A DNA stretch of 64,000 bases from Pseudomonas sp. S35 (GTDB lineage: Bacteria > Pseudomonadota > Gammaproteobacteria > Pseudomonadales > Pseudomonadaceae). Every line of letters begins with the position of its first letter. Within the stretch, counting starts at the first letter, position 1. Below, in pieces: positions 53,909 through 64,000 of this stretch. The position numbers and the translations under genes were made by a program. The stretch spans positions 1,364,001 through 1,428,000 of the forward strand of contig NZ_CP019431.1 in assembly GCF_009866765.1 (NCBI RefSeq). The letters are read 5' to 3'. Below the pieces are notes generated by a model. It was not told where the DNA came from and searched no databases. It saw only the letters and a list, made by a program, of their open reading frames with translations.

Positions 53909-54576
53909 ACGGCAAACCTTTTTTGCAGACGCTTGACCAGCAGCGAGGCGGAAAAGCTGATGATGAAGTAGACGACACCGGCGAAGATCAGGAACTCATT
54001 GGAGCGGCCGATGATGTCGCCGTTGGAGCGGGCGGAGTTGAGGAAGTCCACCAGGCCCACGGTGTAGACCAGCGAGGTGTCCTGGAACAGGATGATGCTC
54101 TGTTGCAGCAGCAACGGGGTCATCTTGCGGAACGCCTGGGGCAGGATGATCAGGCGCATGGTCTGGCCATAGGTCATGCCCATCGCTTGCGCTGCGCCCA
54201 TCTGGCCCTTGGGGATCGACTGCACGCCGGCCCGCACGATCTCACAGAAGTACGCGGCTTCGAACATCATGAAGGCCACGACGCAGGAGGTGAACGCACC
54301 GATCGGGGTGTCTTCGCCGGTGATCCAGCGCAACACGAACGGCACCGCCAGGTAGAACCAGGTGATCACCAGGAGCAGCGGGATCGAGCGGAAGTAGTTC
54401 ACGTAGGCGCCGGCCACACGCGACAGCAGTTTGCTGGATGACAGGCGCATCAGCGCCAGTACGGTACCCAACGCGATACCGCCGACCACGCCCATGACCA
54501 TCAACTGCAAGGTCATGACCATGCCGTTCCACAGGCCCGGAATGGCGGGGATGATGCCGCTGAAATCGAGGTCCAT
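53905..54576 (-). CDS. aatM: ABC transporter permease for glutamate/aspartate (second)
   Basis: A 223-aa permease of the HisM/GltK type with about five membrane segments; the EAA-like loop is in [43 protein letters not shown] is the typical early region. Its ATG overlaps the aatQ stop by one base (TAATG) and its own stop overlaps aatP, so translation is coupled on both sides. Confidence 0.92.
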   Translation of the reverse strand: MDLDFSGIIPAIPGLWNGMVMTLQLMVMGVVGGIALGTVLALMRLSSSKLLSRVAGAYVNYFRSIPLLLVITWFYLAVPFVLRWITGEDTPIGAFTSCVVAFMMFEAAYFCEIVRAGVQSIPKGQMGAAQAMGMTYGQTMRLIILPQAFRKMTPLLLQQSIILFQDTSLVYTVGLVDFLNSARSNGDIIGRSNEFLIFAGVVYFIISFSASLLVKRLQKRFAV

Positions 54577-55322
54577 TATTTACCCCCCACGGAGATCAGG
54601 CCGGGCACGGCGACTTTCTTCTCGACCAGGCGCATCAGCAGCATCAGGCTCATGTTCAAGGTGAAGTAGATCAGCGTGGCCAGGGTGAAGGCTTCAAACA
54701 GGTTGGCCGAAAACTCGGCAGTCTGTTTGGTTTGTGCCAGCAGTTCCATCAAACCGATCAAGGACGCCACGGAGGAGTTCTTGAACACGTTGAGGAATTC
54801 CGATGTAAGCGGCGGAATGATGATGCGGTAGGCCTGTGGCAGCAGCACGTTCCAGTAGATCTGCGGCAGCTTGAAGCCCATGGCGCGCGCGGCCGATTCC
54901 TGGCCCCGTGGCAGCGCCTGGATGCCGGTGCGCACTTGCTCACACACACGGGCGGCGGTGAACAGGCCCAGGCACACGACGACGCTCAGGTAGGCCGAGG
55001 TGGTCGGGTTCAGGTCTTGTTTGTACCAGTCCTGCAGGTTTTGCGGCAGCAGGTCGGGTATCAGGAAATACCAGATGAACAGCTGCACCAGCAGCGGCAC
55101 GTTACGAAACAGTTCCACGTAGCAGGTCGCGATGCCCGATACGAGGCGGTTTGGCACAGTGCGCATGACCCCCAGAATGGAGCCCAGCAGCAAGGCGATG
55201 ATCCATGCCACGACAGCGATGGCAATGGTCCAGCCCAAGCCGGCGATGTACCAGTCGAGATACGTCTCGCTGCCCACGCCGGTGGACTTGAAGAACACGC
55301 CCCAGTCCCAGTTGTAATTCAT
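54576..55322 (-). CDS. aatQ: ABC transporter permease for glutamate/aspartate (first)
   Basis: A 248-aa permease of the GltJ type: MNYNWDWGVFFKSTGVGSET followed by YLDWYIAGLGWTIA is near-identical to the family start. The EAA-like loop is CEQVRTGIQALPRGQESAAR. The open frame extends to 55466, but the conserved N-terminus begins at the ATG at 55322, which has a GGGGAG 7-8 nt upstream. It forms the membrane channel with aatM. Separated from the binding-protein gene by 194 nt that hold a hairpin. Confidence 0.92.
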   Translation of the reverse strand: MNYNWDWGVFFKSTGVGSETYLDWYIAGLGWTIAIAVVAWIIALLLGSILGVMRTVPNRLVSGIATCYVELFRNVPLLVQLFIWYFLIPDLLPQNLQDWYKQDLNPTTSAYLSVVVCLGLFTAARVCEQVRTGIQALPRGQESAARAMGFKLPQIYWNVLLPQAYRIIIPPLTSEFLNVFKNSSVASLIGLMELLAQTKQTAEFSANLFEAFTLATLIYFTLNMSLMLLMRLVEKKVAVPGLISVGGK

Positions 55323-55471
55323 TAGGGTCTCCCCTCGAAATCGATCGATGTACAAGCACCCGCTTGGGGAAAATCCATTCCCGCCTGACGATGAACGCCA
55401 GGCACACGCGATCGGCTCGGAAACCGCCAGGTCGAGTGTTCCAAAGTAAAGCCAGCAGGTAATCACAGACG

Positions 55472-55497
55472 CCTGAGGGAGGGTTGGCTCCCTCAGG
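55472..55497 (-). terminator. Hairpin between binding-protein and permease genes
   Basis: CCTGAGGGAG (55472-55481) and CTCCCTCAGG (55488-55497) are perfect complements around a 6-nt loop. It lies 19 nt after the binding-protein stop on the minus strand and has no U-tract. Such hairpins typically stabilise the binding-protein mRNA and attenuate readthrough, giving more binding protein than permease. Confidence 0.7.
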
Positions 55498-55516
55498 AGA
55501 TAAGGTTAGATCAGTG

Positions 55517-56443
55517 TCAGATTTTTACGTCAGGCGCTGGCTTATCGCTTGGGTTGGCGATCAGCTCTTTAACCTTGTCGCTCATTGGGAAGTTCAGGTT
55601 CAGGCCTTTAGGTGGAATCGGGCTTTCGAACCATTTGCTGTAGATCTTGTTGATCTCGCCGGACTTGTACAGCGCGGTGATGGCGCCATCCACGGCTTTC
55701 TTGAAGTCTGGGTCGCCTTTGCGAACCATGCATGCATAGGCTTCGAAGGACTGTGGAGTACCGGTGATTACCCAATCATCCGGCTTCTTGGCCTTGGCTT
55801 CTTCGCCGGCCAGCAGGGCGTCGTCCATCATGAACGCAACGGCACGGCCGCTTTCGAGCATCTGGAAGGATTCGCCGTGGTCTTTGGCGGAGATGACGTT
55901 CATGCCCATTTGCTTGTCGGCGTTCATCGCTTTGATGATGCGCTCGGACGTGGTGCCCGCGGTGGTCACGACGTTCTTGCCTTTGAGGTCAGCAAAGTCA
56001 GCGTAGGACGGCTTGCCTTCCTTGTCTTTCTTGACCAGCAGACGGGTGCCGATTTCGAAGATGTTGACAGTGAAGTCGACTTGCTGGGCGCGCTCGGCGT
56101 TGTTGGTGGTGGAGCCGCACTCAAGGTCCGCAGTGCCGTTCTGGATCAGCGGAATACGAGTTTGCGAGGTAACCAGGTTGTACTTGGCCTTCAGGTCGGG
56201 CTTGTTCAGGTCTTTTTTCAGTTGCTCGACGACAGCCAGTTGGATGTCGTGGGAGTAGCCAACTGGTTTGCCCGAACCATCCGCGATGTAGGAAAACGGA
56301 ATGGAGCTGTCGCGGTGAGCGAGGGTGATAGTGCCGGAGTCGTTGATTTTCTTCAGTGTGCCGGTGAGTTCGGCGGCAAAGACTGGAGTGCTGATCAGAG
56401 CAGCAGCGATAGCTGCGCCCAGGATATGGGGAACGATGCGCAT
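55517..56443 (-). CDS. aatJ: Periplasmic glutamate/aspartate-binding protein
   Basis: A 308-aa family 3 binding protein. Signal peptide MRIVPHILGAAIAAALISTP, cut after VFAA; mature text GTLKKINDSGTITLAHRDSS, IPFSYIADGSGKPVGYSHD, the ligand region NGTADLECGSTTNNAERAQQ and VDFTVNIFEIGTRLLV are typical of GltI/AatJ (BztA-like). It delivers Glu/Asp (and perhaps Gln/Asn) to the AatQM channel. Start chosen at 56443 by the signal peptide, with GAGGAAG upstream. The gene is preceded by a sigma-54 promoter and two AauR-type sites, and heads the operon. Confidence 0.93.
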   Translation of the reverse strand: MRIVPHILGAAIAAALISTPVFAAELTGTLKKINDSGTITLAHRDSSIPFSYIADGSGKPVGYSHDIQLAVVEQLKKDLNKPDLKAKYNLVTSQTRIPLIQNGTADLECGSTTNNAERAQQVDFTVNIFEIGTRLLVKKDKEGKPSYADFADLKGKNVVTTAGTTSERIIKAMNADKQMGMNVISAKDHGESFQMLESGRAVAFMMDDALLAGEEAKAKKPDDWVITGTPQSFEAYACMVRKGDPDFKKAVDGAITALYKSGEINKIYSKWFESPIPPKGLNLNFPMSDKVKELIANPSDKPAPDVKI

Positions 56444-56556
56444 CAATACTTCCTCGACATTTGTTTTTTTTATGAAGCCAGTTAGACGGCTCTCTTGTAC
56501 AGCGAATGCCCGTGACGGCTCCTGAGGCGTCCCAGACAATCGTCCAAGAGTGTAGA

Positions 56557-56571
56557 GCATGAGTCGTGCCA
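56557..56571 (-). promoter_or_regulatory. Sigma-54 promoter of the aatJQMP operon
   Basis: On the minus strand the sequence TGGCACGACTCATGC matches TGGCACG-N4-NTGC with correct GG/GC spacing; only one core position differs from TTGC. Transcription would start near 56545, about 100 nt before the aatJ start. This and the activator sites occupy the 375-nt region 56444-56818, which carries no gene. Confidence 0.88.
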
Positions 56572-56647
56572 GGCCATGCTAAAAAGGTTAACTATATGAT
56601 TTATATGATGATTAACTTTGTGTGACGGCAAATATATAACCGTCTGA

Positions 56648-56692
56648 TCCGGCAAACCGAATAGGTTGCAGTGTCGTGTTCGGAAAACCGAA
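56648..56692 (-). promoter_or_regulatory. Two AauR-type upstream activator sites
   Basis: TTCGGAAAACCGAA (56679-56692) is an exact TTCGG-N4-CCGAA and TCCGGCAAACCGAA (56648-56661) has one mismatch. Their centres are 31 nt apart, three helical turns, and they lie 80-135 nt upstream of the sigma-54 promoter, as expected for AauR dimers. The consensus is recalled from work on P. putida. Confidence 0.85.
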
Positions 56693-56737
56693 TGCTGTAG
56701 GGCTTCTGTAGGAAAGAGCTTGCTCACGAAGAAACAC

Positions 56738-56772
56738 AAAAAACGCCGCGTTTATTTTGGGTAAACGCGGCG
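56738..56772 (-). terminator. Intrinsic terminator of glpD
   Basis: On the minus strand an 11-bp perfect stem (arms 56762-56772 and 56744-56754, CGCCGCGTTTA with its complement) with a 7-nt loop is followed by six U (the A-run 56738-56743). It begins 47 nt after the glpD stop. A second short palindrome (CGCGAGC-GA-GCTCGCG, 56787-56802) lies between. Confidence 0.92.
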
Positions 56773-56818
56773 CTGTCGAGTTTTTTCGCGAGCGAGCTCG
56801 CGCCTGCATCGGGGGGAA

Positions 56819-58357
56819 TCAGGCTGCTTGGATCTTGCTGCGGTCCTGCTCAACCTTGGACAGGTAGCGTTGCAGGTTGTCCTGTTCTTGCGGAGTGGTG
56901 AACAAGCCAAGCTTGGTGCGACGCCACAACACGTCCTGGGGTTGGGTTACCCATTCTTGCGCGCACAGGTAGTCGACTTCGCGGGTGTACAGGCCGCCAC
57001 CCAGGTGGTCACCCAGGTCGGCCAGCGATTGCACGCCTTCGAGCAGGCGCCAGGTACGGCTGCCGTAGGTGGTGGACCAACGGCGAGCGATCTCGCTCGG
57101 CACCCAGTCGAATTTGCTGCGAATGGCCTCGGCCAGGGCTTCTGGCGAGGTCATGTCTTCGCCGCCCGGCAGGCTGGCCTTGGCGGTCCAGCTGGGGCGC
57201 ATCTGGGTGAAGTACGGCGCCAGTTGGGCCATCGCCGACTCGGCGAGCTTGCGATAGGTGGTGAGTTTGCCGCCGAACACCGACAGGATCGGCGCTTCGC
57301 CCGTACCGCCGGACAGCGACAATGTGTAGTCGCGGGTGATGGCCGATGGGTTGTCCGACTCGTCATTGCACAGCGGGCGCACGCCGGAGTAGGTATGGAC
57401 GATGTCGTCGCGGCTCAGTTGTTTCTTGAAGTGCGCGTTGACCACCTTGAGCATGTAGTCGGTTTCACCTTCGGTGATCGCTACTTTTGCCGGGTCGCCG
57501 GTGTATTCGCGGTCGGTGGTGCCGATGATCGTCAGGTGGTTCAGGTACGGAATGGTGAAGACGATACGCTGGTCTTCGTTCTGCAGAATGTGCGCATGGG
57601 CGCCTTCATACAGTTTTGGCACGATCAGGTGGCTGCCCTGGATCAGGCGGATGCCGTAGGGCGAATCCAGCTTCAGGTCGTCCTTGATGAACTTGGCGAC
57701 CCACGGGCCGGCTGCGTTCACCAATGCGCGAGCGCGGATCGAGAACAGGCTGCCGTCGGCGCGCTCCATGTTCATGTCCCACATACCATTGCTGCGGTGC
57801 GCGCTGACGCAACGGGTCTGGGTGTGGATGTGCGCGCCTTTTTCGCGGGCGGCCATAGCGTTGAGCACCACCAGGCGGGCGTCATCGACCCAGCAGTCGG
57901 AATATTCGAACCCCTTGGTGATTTCGCTTTTCAGCGGGCTGTCGGCGCCGAACGTAAGGCTTTTGGAGCCGGCGAGCTTTTCGCGCTTGCCCAGGTGGTC
58001 GTACAGGAACAGGCCGGCGCGGATCATCCACGCTGGGCGCAGGTGCGGGCGATGTGGCAATACGAAGCGCATCTGCTTGACGATGTGCGGGGCCTTGGCC
58101 AGCAGCACTTCGCGTTCGGCCAGGGCTTCGCGCACCAGGCGGAATTCGTAATGTTCCAGGTAGCGCAGGCCGCCGTGGATCAGCTTGCTGCTGGCAGAGG
58201 ACGTGTGGCTGGCCAGGTCGTCCTTTTCGCAAAGGAATACCGACAAACCGCGACCGGCTGCGTCTGCTGCGATGCCGACGCCGTTGATCCCGCCGCCGAT
58301 AACGGCAACGTCATAGACTTCGGCAAGCGGTGGAGCAGGCAAGGTGGAAGGGTTCAT
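56819..58357 (-). CDS. glpD: Aerobic glycerol-3-phosphate dehydrogenase
   Basis: A 512-aa FAD enzyme that oxidises sn-glycerol-3-phosphate to dihydroxyacetone phosphate at the inner membrane and passes electrons to ubiquinone. The Rossmann motif is VYDVAVIGGGINGVGIAADA; TSSASSKLIHGGLRYLE, LVNAAGPWVAKF, and LSVFGGKLTTYRKLAE are family signatures. Length matches E. coli GlpD (501). ATG at 58357 precedes the conserved start. Its upstream region has GlpR-like half-sites and a GAACATTAATGTTC palindrome. It is a monocistronic unit with an intrinsic terminator. Confidence 0.96.
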   Translation of the reverse strand: MNPSTLPAPPLAEVYDVAVIGGGINGVGIAADAAGRGLSVFLCEKDDLASHTSSASSKLIHGGLRYLEHYEFRLVREALAEREVLLAKAPHIVKQMRFVLPHRPHLRPAWMIRAGLFLYDHLGKREKLAGSKSLTFGADSPLKSEITKGFEYSDCWVDDARLVVLNAMAAREKGAHIHTQTRCVSAHRSNGMWDMNMERADGSLFSIRARALVNAAGPWVAKFIKDDLKLDSPYGIRLIQGSHLIVPKLYEGAHAHILQNEDQRIVFTIPYLNHLTIIGTTDREYTGDPAKVAITEGETDYMLKVVNAHFKKQLSRDDIVHTYSGVRPLCNDESDNPSAITRDYTLSLSGGTGEAPILSVFGGKLTTYRKLAESAMAQLAPYFTQMRPSWTAKASLPGGEDMTSPEALAEAIRSKFDWVPSEIARRWSTTYGSRTWRLLEGVQSLADLGDHLGGGLYTREVDYLCAQEWVTQPQDVLWRRTKLGLFTTPQEQDNLQRYLSKVEQDRSKIQAA

Positions 58358-58374
58358 CGGCTGGCCTCGCGATT

Positions 58375-58416
58375 TTTTCGTCTTGGAATTCGAACATTAA
58401 TGTTCATTTGCGAAAA
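58375..58416 (-). promoter_or_regulatory. GlpR-operator-like region of glpD
   Basis: Contains TTTTCGT (58375-58381) and CGAAAA (58411-58416), half-sites of the TTTTCG/CGAAAA type, and between them the perfect palindrome GAACATTAATGTTC (58392-58405), which resembles the TGTTCG half-site of enteric GlpR. It covers 18-59 nt upstream of the glpD start. Confidence 0.6.
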
Positions 58417-58533
58417 TGGTAGCTGATAAACGCGGGCGCAGCCACTCGAATTCGATTGAAAAAACTCATCGAAGGGTGGGGAAAGGAAGAATTGTGAACA
58501 TGAGACTGGGAAGGTGGGTGTCAGATGGATCGT

Positions 58534-58555
58534 CATCGGGGGCTTGCCCCCGATG
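58534..58555. repeat. REP hairpin between glpR and glpD
   Basis: CATCGGGGGC (58534-58543) and GCCCCCGATG (58546-58555) pair perfectly around TT. It begins 15 nt past the glpR stop on the minus strand, so it may act as the glpR terminator. Confidence 0.85.
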
Positions 58556-58570
58556 GCGGCGGTACAGGCG

Positions 58571-59326
58571 CTACACGACTTCCAGCCGAACCTTATGCTC
58601 ATTGAGCAACTGCACCAACGCCGGCACCGGCTGCTGGTCGGTCACCAGGCAGTCCACCAGGCTGATCGGCCCCAGGCGAATCATGGCATTGCGCCCGAAT
58701 TTGCTGGAGTCCGCCGCGAGGATCACTTGGCGTGCATTGGCGATGATCGCCTGGGAAACCCTGACTTCCTGATAATCGAAGTCCAGCAGGCTGCCGTCCT
58801 CATCAATGCCGCTGATACCGACCAAGGCAAAGTCGACCTTGAACTGGTTGATGAAGTCGACACTGGCCTGGCCCACCACACCGCCGTCACGCCGCACATT
58901 GCCGCCGGTCAGCAGCACGTCGAAGTCATCCTTGGCGCTGAGCATGGTGGCGACGTTGAGGTTGTTGGTGATGATTTTCAGGTGGTTGTGATTGAGCAGC
59001 GCACGGGCGATCGACTCGGTAGTGGTGCCGATATTGATGAACAGCGAGGCGTGATCGGGGATTTGTGCGGCGATGGCTTCGCCGATGCGCTGTTTCTCGT
59101 CGCGCATCTGGTCGGCACGCATGGCGTACGCGGTATTTTCGACACTGGAGTCATAGGCCGCGCCGCCGTGGTAGCGGCGCAGCAGATTGGCGTCCGCCAG
59201 CTGGTTGATATCGCGGCGGATGGTTTGCGGGGTGACAACGAACAACTGCGCCATTTCCTCGATACTCACGTAGCCGCGTTCGCGGACCAGTTCGAGGATT
59301 TGTTGTTGGCGGGGAGGCAGATTCAT
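58571..59326 (-). CDS. glpR: Glycerol-3-phosphate regulon repressor GlpR
   Basis: A 251-aa DeoR-family repressor: winged helix [20 protein letters not shown], then [19 protein letters not shown] (DeoR HTH signature) and sugar-phosphate-binding DeoR C-terminal domain ([36 protein letters not shown]). Glycerol-3-phosphate relieves repression of the glp genes. It is placed between glpK and glpD with 83 nt to glpK, and is probably transcribed with glpF-glpK. Confidence 0.95.
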   Translation of the reverse strand: MNLPPRQQQILELVRERGYVSIEEMAQLFVVTPQTIRRDINQLADANLLRRYHGGAAYDSSVENTAYAMRADQMRDEKQRIGEAIAAQIPDHASLFINIGTTTESIARALLNHNHLKIITNNLNVATMLSAKDDFDVLLTGGNVRRDGGVVGQASVDFINQFKVDFALVGISGIDEDGSLLDFDYQEVRVSQAIIANARQVILAADSSKFGRNAMIRLGPISLVDCLVTDQQPVPALVQLLNEHKVRLEVV

Positions 59327-59409
59327 GGGGCGTCCTTTGGGCTGCCATACAAAAGTGGCCCATGATGACGCAGGAATCTGCTCCCGACCAGTTACAACCG
59401 GCGCTTGGC

Positions 59410-60951
<1,542 letters not shown>

Positions 60952-60993
60952 TCAGCCTGGGCCTCAAAGGGCAGGAGGGCCAGGCTGGCGCTA

Positions 60994-61848
60994 TCAGGAA
61001 ATACGGGTGTTGCCGTTGACAGCCGTGTCAGGTGTTTCAGCTATAGCAGGTGCGGCGCTCGGCAGGTGACGGGCAATCAGCCCGCGATAGGCCGCAGCAC
61101 CCAGGCATGCGCCGACAATCGGTGCGAAAATCGGTACCAGGAAGTAAGGAATATCGCGACCGCCAGTAAAGGCCATTTCACCCCAGCCCGCGAAAAAGGT
61201 CATCAGCTTGGGCCCGAAATCCCGCGCCGGGTTCATCGCAAAGCCGGTCAGTGGGCCCATTGCGCTGCCGATCACTGCAATCAACAGGCCGATCAGCAGT
61301 GGGGCCAACGGGCCGCGTGGCAGGCCGTTGTTGTCATCGGTCAGGGCCATGATCACGCCCATCAAAATCGCGGTGATGACCATTTCCACCAGGAATGCCT
61401 GGGCGGTGCTCAGCAGCGCGTGGGGGTAGGTGGAGAACACCGACGCCAATTCCAGGCTGGCTTGGGTGCCGCGCACCAGATGGTGGGTTTGTTCGTAATC
61501 GAAAAAAAGATTGCTGTAGAGCGTGTAGACCAGCGCCGCTGAACAGAACGCACCGGCCACTTGGGCGAGGATATAGAAGGGCAGTTTGCGCTTTTCGAAA
61601 TCGGCGAAAAGGCACAGTGCGATGCTGACGGCCGGATTGAGGTGAGCCCCGGAAATCCCGGCGCTCAGGTAGATCGCCATGCTGACGCCGATCCCCCAGA
61701 TAATGCTGATTTCCCACAAACCAAAGCTGGCACCCGCGACCTTGAGCGCAGCGACACATCCTGTACCGAAGAAGATCAGAAGCGCAGTCCCCAGGAATTC
61801 GGCCATGCATTGGCTCGAAAGTGAAGGCTGTTGAAGAGCAGTTGTCAT
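60994..61848 (-). CDS. glpF: Glycerol facilitator, aquaglyceroporin
   Basis: A 284-aa aquaporin-fold channel for glycerol with six helices and both NPA motifs, in SGAHLNPAVSIAL and GFAMNPARDFGPK; the Asp after the second NPAR (NPARD) is the mark of glycerol channels. The C-terminal 30 residues are a hydrophilic tail. The frame extends to 61890, but the ATG at 61848 has GAGG about 6 nt upstream and gives the usual length. First gene of the glpFK(R) unit. Confidence 0.95.
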   Translation of the reverse strand: MTTALQQPSLSSQCMAEFLGTALLIFFGTGCVAALKVAGASFGLWEISIIWGIGVSMAIYLSAGISGAHLNPAVSIALCLFADFEKRKLPFYILAQVAGAFCSAALVYTLYSNLFFDYEQTHHLVRGTQASLELASVFSTYPHALLSTAQAFLVEMVITAILMGVIMALTDDNNGLPRGPLAPLLIGLLIAVIGSAMGPLTGFAMNPARDFGPKLMTFFAGWGEMAFTGGRDIPYFLVPIFAPIVGACLGAAAYRGLIARHLPSAAPAIAETPDTAVNGNTRIS

Positions 61849-61985
61849 GGAAAACCTCAATTGTTGTTCTTGTCTGGCGCACCGTCTCAACGGGCGGTTG
61901 CGCGATGTTCACCGTGACGAGGATCCCCATCCAAGGCACGGCTTAATACTGGAATGCTGTAGGTGTATTCCTACAGTATTCGGAA

Positions 61986-62019
61986 ACGAAAAAATATAGA
62001 CAAGAATGACCGCTGTCAA
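61986..62019 (-). promoter_or_regulatory. glpF promoter with overlapping GlpR-like half-site
   Basis: On the minus strand TTGACA (62014-62019) is followed after 17 nt by TATTTT (61991-61996; TATATT at 61993-61998 with spacing 15 is the alternative). The half-site ACGAAAA (61986-61992) overlaps the -10, the place for a repressor. The leader has an inverted repeat CTGTAGG-N6-CCTACAG (61957-61976). Together with an unremarkable stretch this fills the 327-nt gap 61849-62175. Confidence 0.75.
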
Positions 62020-62175
62020 AGGTCGAAAGTGAACGGTGGGTCACTTTATAACTATGGGTTTGATGAATGATCATGCTTGCCTCACCGAACATCGCTTGAA
62101 GAAAGGCACGCCCTAGAGCGTTTTACGTGGGCTTGGCCTAGAATCGGCCATCTGTTTGCCACCGCCGGAGACGCC

Positions 62176-62646
62176 ATGACCCCCGCATTGGATCTGTTGA
62201 AAAAAGTTCGCGCCGAACATCGAATCCACAGTTATGAACACGACCCCAAGGCGGCCTCCTATGGCCTGGAGGCCGCAGAAAAATTGGGCCTCGACCCGGC
62301 GCAGGTGTTCAAGACCTTATTGGCCAGCAGTGAAAAGGGCGAATTGTTGGTGGCGGTGGTGCCGGTCGTCGGAAGTCTGGACTTGAAAGCCCTGGCGCAG
62401 GCAGCGGGGGTGAAAAAAGTCGAAATGGCCGACCCTGCTGCGGCCCAGCGTTCCACCGGTTACCTCTTGGGCGGTATCAGCCCGTTGGGGCAGAAGAAGC
62501 GTTTGCGCACATTCATTGATGTAACGGCGCAACAGTTTGCGACGATTCATGTGAGTGCGGGGAGGAGGGGGTTGGAAGTTGAGCTGCCGGCGGCGGTGCT
62601 GGCTGAGCATACCCAAGCCAAATTCGCGCCGATTGGCAGGGAGTAA
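62176..62646 (+). CDS. ybaK: Cys-tRNA(Pro)/Cys-tRNA(Cys) deacylase YbaK
   Basis: A 156-aa YbaK/EbsC protein that hydrolyses mischarged Cys-tRNA(Pro). [20 protein letters not shown], then [12 protein letters not shown] (with the catalytic Lys of the K-T-L motif), [20 protein letters not shown] and [20 protein letters not shown] are near-consensus. The frame extends back to 62077, but the ATG at 62176 has GGAG 5 nt before it and starts the conserved domain. Single gene, divergent from glpF and followed by REP repeats. Confidence 0.95.
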   Translation: MTPALDLLKKVRAEHRIHSYEHDPKAASYGLEAAEKLGLDPAQVFKTLLASSEKGELLVAVVPVVGSLDLKALAQAAGVKKVEMADPAAAQRSTGYLLGGISPLGQKKRLRTFIDVTAQQFATIHVSAGRRGLEVELPAAVLAEHTQAKFAPIGRE

Positions 62647-62670
62647 TCTCAGGCCCGGTGGAGCTCCAGC

Positions 62671-62760
62671 ATGGGAGGGGGATTGCTCCCGATCGCTGAG
62701 TGTCAGTTAGCTTATGTTCAGCTGCTACACCGCTATCGGGGGCAAGCCCCCTCCCACATT
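62671..62760. repeat. Pair of inverted REP elements
   Basis: TGGGAGGGGGATTGCTCCCGAT (two segments, 62672-62693) is matched in inverse orientation by ATCGGGGGCAAGCCCC plus CTCCCA (62735-62756), with three internal mismatches. They lie between the convergent ybaK and ABC ATPase genes and can fold as one long hairpin. Confidence 0.75.
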
Positions 62761-62782
62761 TGTTCTCTGTGTTTTCAGGTAA

Positions 62783-63892
62783 TCAGTTGGCCGGGCTGTA
62801 ACGGCGTACACCAGAATCAACCTGAGGGATCTGCGCGGCGGTGCTGCCCGACGCCTGGAACAGCACCAGATGTTCAGCCGCCACACGAATCCCCACATCC
62901 GCCCCGACCTGATGATCCGCATGGCTGGGGAAAATCGACTCCAGCTGTGCGCCCGTCGGCAGCTGCAGGCGGTACAGGGTCGACGCACCGAGAAAGGTCT
63001 TGCCGACGATCCGCGCTTTGAGCGTGCTGTCCGGCGCATAGACGATGTCATCCGGGCGCAGCAGTACATCCACCGCGCCTCCGGTCGGCCAGGTGTAGGC
63101 GCGATTGCCGCGCAGGTCGCCCAGTTCGGTGCTGACAGACTCGGGCGAGCTCAATTGACCACGGATGAAGTAACCCTGGCCGATAAAGCTGGCGACGTAA
63201 GGTGTTTGCGGTTCGTGATAGAGGTTATAAGGCGTGTCCCATTGTTCCAGCCGGCCTTCCTTGAACACGCCGACTTGGTCGCTGACGGCGAAGGCTTCTT
63301 CCTGGTCATGGGTGACCAGGATCGCGCTGGTGCCGCGCGCCTTGAGGATGTCGCGCACTTCATGGCTGAGCTTGCGTCGCAGTTCGCCATCGAGGTTGGA
63401 GAAGGGTTCGTCGAGCAGCAACAGTTGTGGCTCCGGCGCCAGGGCGCGGGCGAGGGCGACACGTTGCTGCTGGCCGCCGGACAGTTCGTGGGGGAAGCGC
63501 TTGCCCAGGTTCTTCAGGTTGACCAGTTCCAGCAGCTCGGCGACCACGCGGTCCTTTTGCGGATGTTTACGGATGCCGAACGCGATGTTGTCGGCCACGC
63601 TGAGGTGGGGAAACAGCGCGTAGTCCTGGAACACCATGCCGATGCGACGTTTCTCTGGTGCCAGGGTGAAGCCGGCACTGGAGATCACTTCGCCCGCCAG
63701 GCTGATTTCTCCTTCGTGCACCGGCTCAAAGCCGGCAATCGCGCGCAGGGTGGTGGTCTTGCCGCAGCCCGAAGAGCCGAGCAGGCAGCCGATATCACCT
63801 GCGTTGAGGTGCAGATTGAGGTTCTGCACCACCCGTTGATCTTGATAGCCGCATGCCAGATTGCGCAGGTTCAGCAGAAGTGGCTGGCTCAT
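62783..63892 (-). CDS. ABC transporter ATPase, ferric iron/spermidine type (FbpC-like)
   Basis: A 369-aa ATPase with a nucleotide-binding domain (Walker [11 protein letters not shown]-loop [11 protein letters not shown], signature LSGGQQQR, Walker [14 protein letters not shown]-loop THDQEEAF) and a C-terminal TOBE-type domain (about 250-350, [16 protein letters not shown]). Closest to FbpC-type iron(III) importers, with polyamine and thiosulfate/sulfate transporters as alternatives. Permease and binding-protein genes are not seen; they are not upstream either, because the gene begins by overlapping the argF stop. Confidence 0.85.
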   Translation of the reverse strand: MSQPLLLNLRNLACGYQDQRVVQNLNLHLNAGDIGCLLGSSGCGKTTTLRAIAGFEPVHEGEISLAGEVISSAGFTLAPEKRRIGMVFQDYALFPHLSVADNIAFGIRKHPQKDRVVAELLELVNLKNLGKRFPHELSGGQQQRVALARALAPEPQLLLLDEPFSNLDGELRRKLSHEVRDILKARGTSAILVTHDQEEAFAVSDQVGVFKEGRLEQWDTPYNLYHEPQTPYVASFIGQGYFIRGQLSSPESVSTELGDLRGNRAYTWPTGGAVDVLLRPDDIVYAPDSTLKARIVGKTFLGASTLYRLQLPTGAQLESIFPSHADHQVGADVGIRVAAEHLVLFQASGSTAAQIPQVDSGVRRYSPAN

Positions 63893-64000
63893 GCGTGGTG
63901 GTACGACGGCGGCACGAGGAATTCGAGCAAGGCCTTCTGGGCATGCAGGCGGTTTTCGGCCTGGTCCCAGGCGACCGAACGCTCATCGTCGAGCAGGTCG
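63889..64000 (-). CDS. argF: Ornithine carbamoyltransferase, C-terminal end
   Basis: Only the last 37 codons are in the window, reading [20 protein letters not shown] followed by [16 protein letters not shown] and a stop. The segment [18 protein letters not shown] is characteristic of the C-terminal helix of ornithine carbamoyltransferase, which makes citrulline from ornithine and carbamoyl phosphate in arginine synthesis. Its TGA overlaps the ATG of the ABC ATPase by 2 nt in ATGA, an unexpected coupling of arginine synthesis with an importer. Confidence 0.88.
   Translation of the reverse strand, partial: DLLDDERSVAWDQAENRLHAQKALLEFLVPPSYHHA

Overview
The window reads as a chromosomal segment of a Pseudomonas of the P. 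fluorescens group. The evidence is high GC, dense genes with many 1-11 nt overlaps, fluorescent-pseudomonad GGGGGCTTGCCCCC-type REP hairpins between genes, and a recognisable set of pseudomonad loci (aauRS with an acidic amino-acid ABC transporter, glpFKRD, glpM, opgD-bglX, metR, DAHL-type kinases). This is inference from gene content; I see no rRNA, tRNA, insertion sequence, integrase or CRISPR array.

Layout. 1-3.5 kb: the end of a fimbrial-chaperone-like gene and a bifunctional penicillin-binding protein. 3.7-16.6 kb: an accessory block with two giant toxin/effector-like genes (a 1539-aa DUF6543-like protein and a 2163-aa DUF6543-LRR-NEL ubiquitin ligase) on either side of an amino-acid permease. 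16.7-27 kb: envelope glycans (OpgC-like acyltransferase, a complete gtrABC glucosylation cassette, a glutamate-synthase-like FMN protein, a bglX-opgD operon) and a Zur-box-controlled zinc-free ribosomal protein L31. 27-34.6 kb: a signalling island in which two proteins with the same unusual receiver domain, a DAHL sensor kinase and a cytochrome c peroxidase form one operon, facing a divergent receiver/degenerate HD-GYP protein. 34.7-41.7 kb: housekeeping and small accessory genes (Nudix, LysE exporter, GNAT, MetR, hydrolase, DsbA-like, an aberrant ureohydrolase coupled to a pair of SMR-like proteins, MipA/OmpV).

41.9-49.4 kb holds an operon I cannot match to a known pathway: HAD phosphatase, class III aminotransferase, alpha/beta hydrolase, BioF2-like acetyltransferase, sensor kinase and NtrC-type regulator, behind a sigma-54 promoter with an upstream inverted repeat. 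Its own last gene encodes a sigma-54 activator, so the operon looks self-contained and autoregulated. It is the best candidate for an undescribed system, together with the paired giant toxins and the 27-34.6 kb signalling island.

49.5-56.7 kb is the acidic amino-acid uptake locus: aauS and aauR, with glpM coupled to aauR, control the binding protein, two permeases and ATPase through a sigma-54 promoter and two TTCGG-N4-CCGAA-type sites visible upstream of the binding-protein gene. 56.8-61.9 kb is glycerol catabolism (glpD, glpR, glpK, glpF, all on the minus strand) with shared TTTTCG/CGAAAA half-sites. The window ends with a YbaK-type deacylase, an FbpC-like ABC ATPase and the 3' end of argF.
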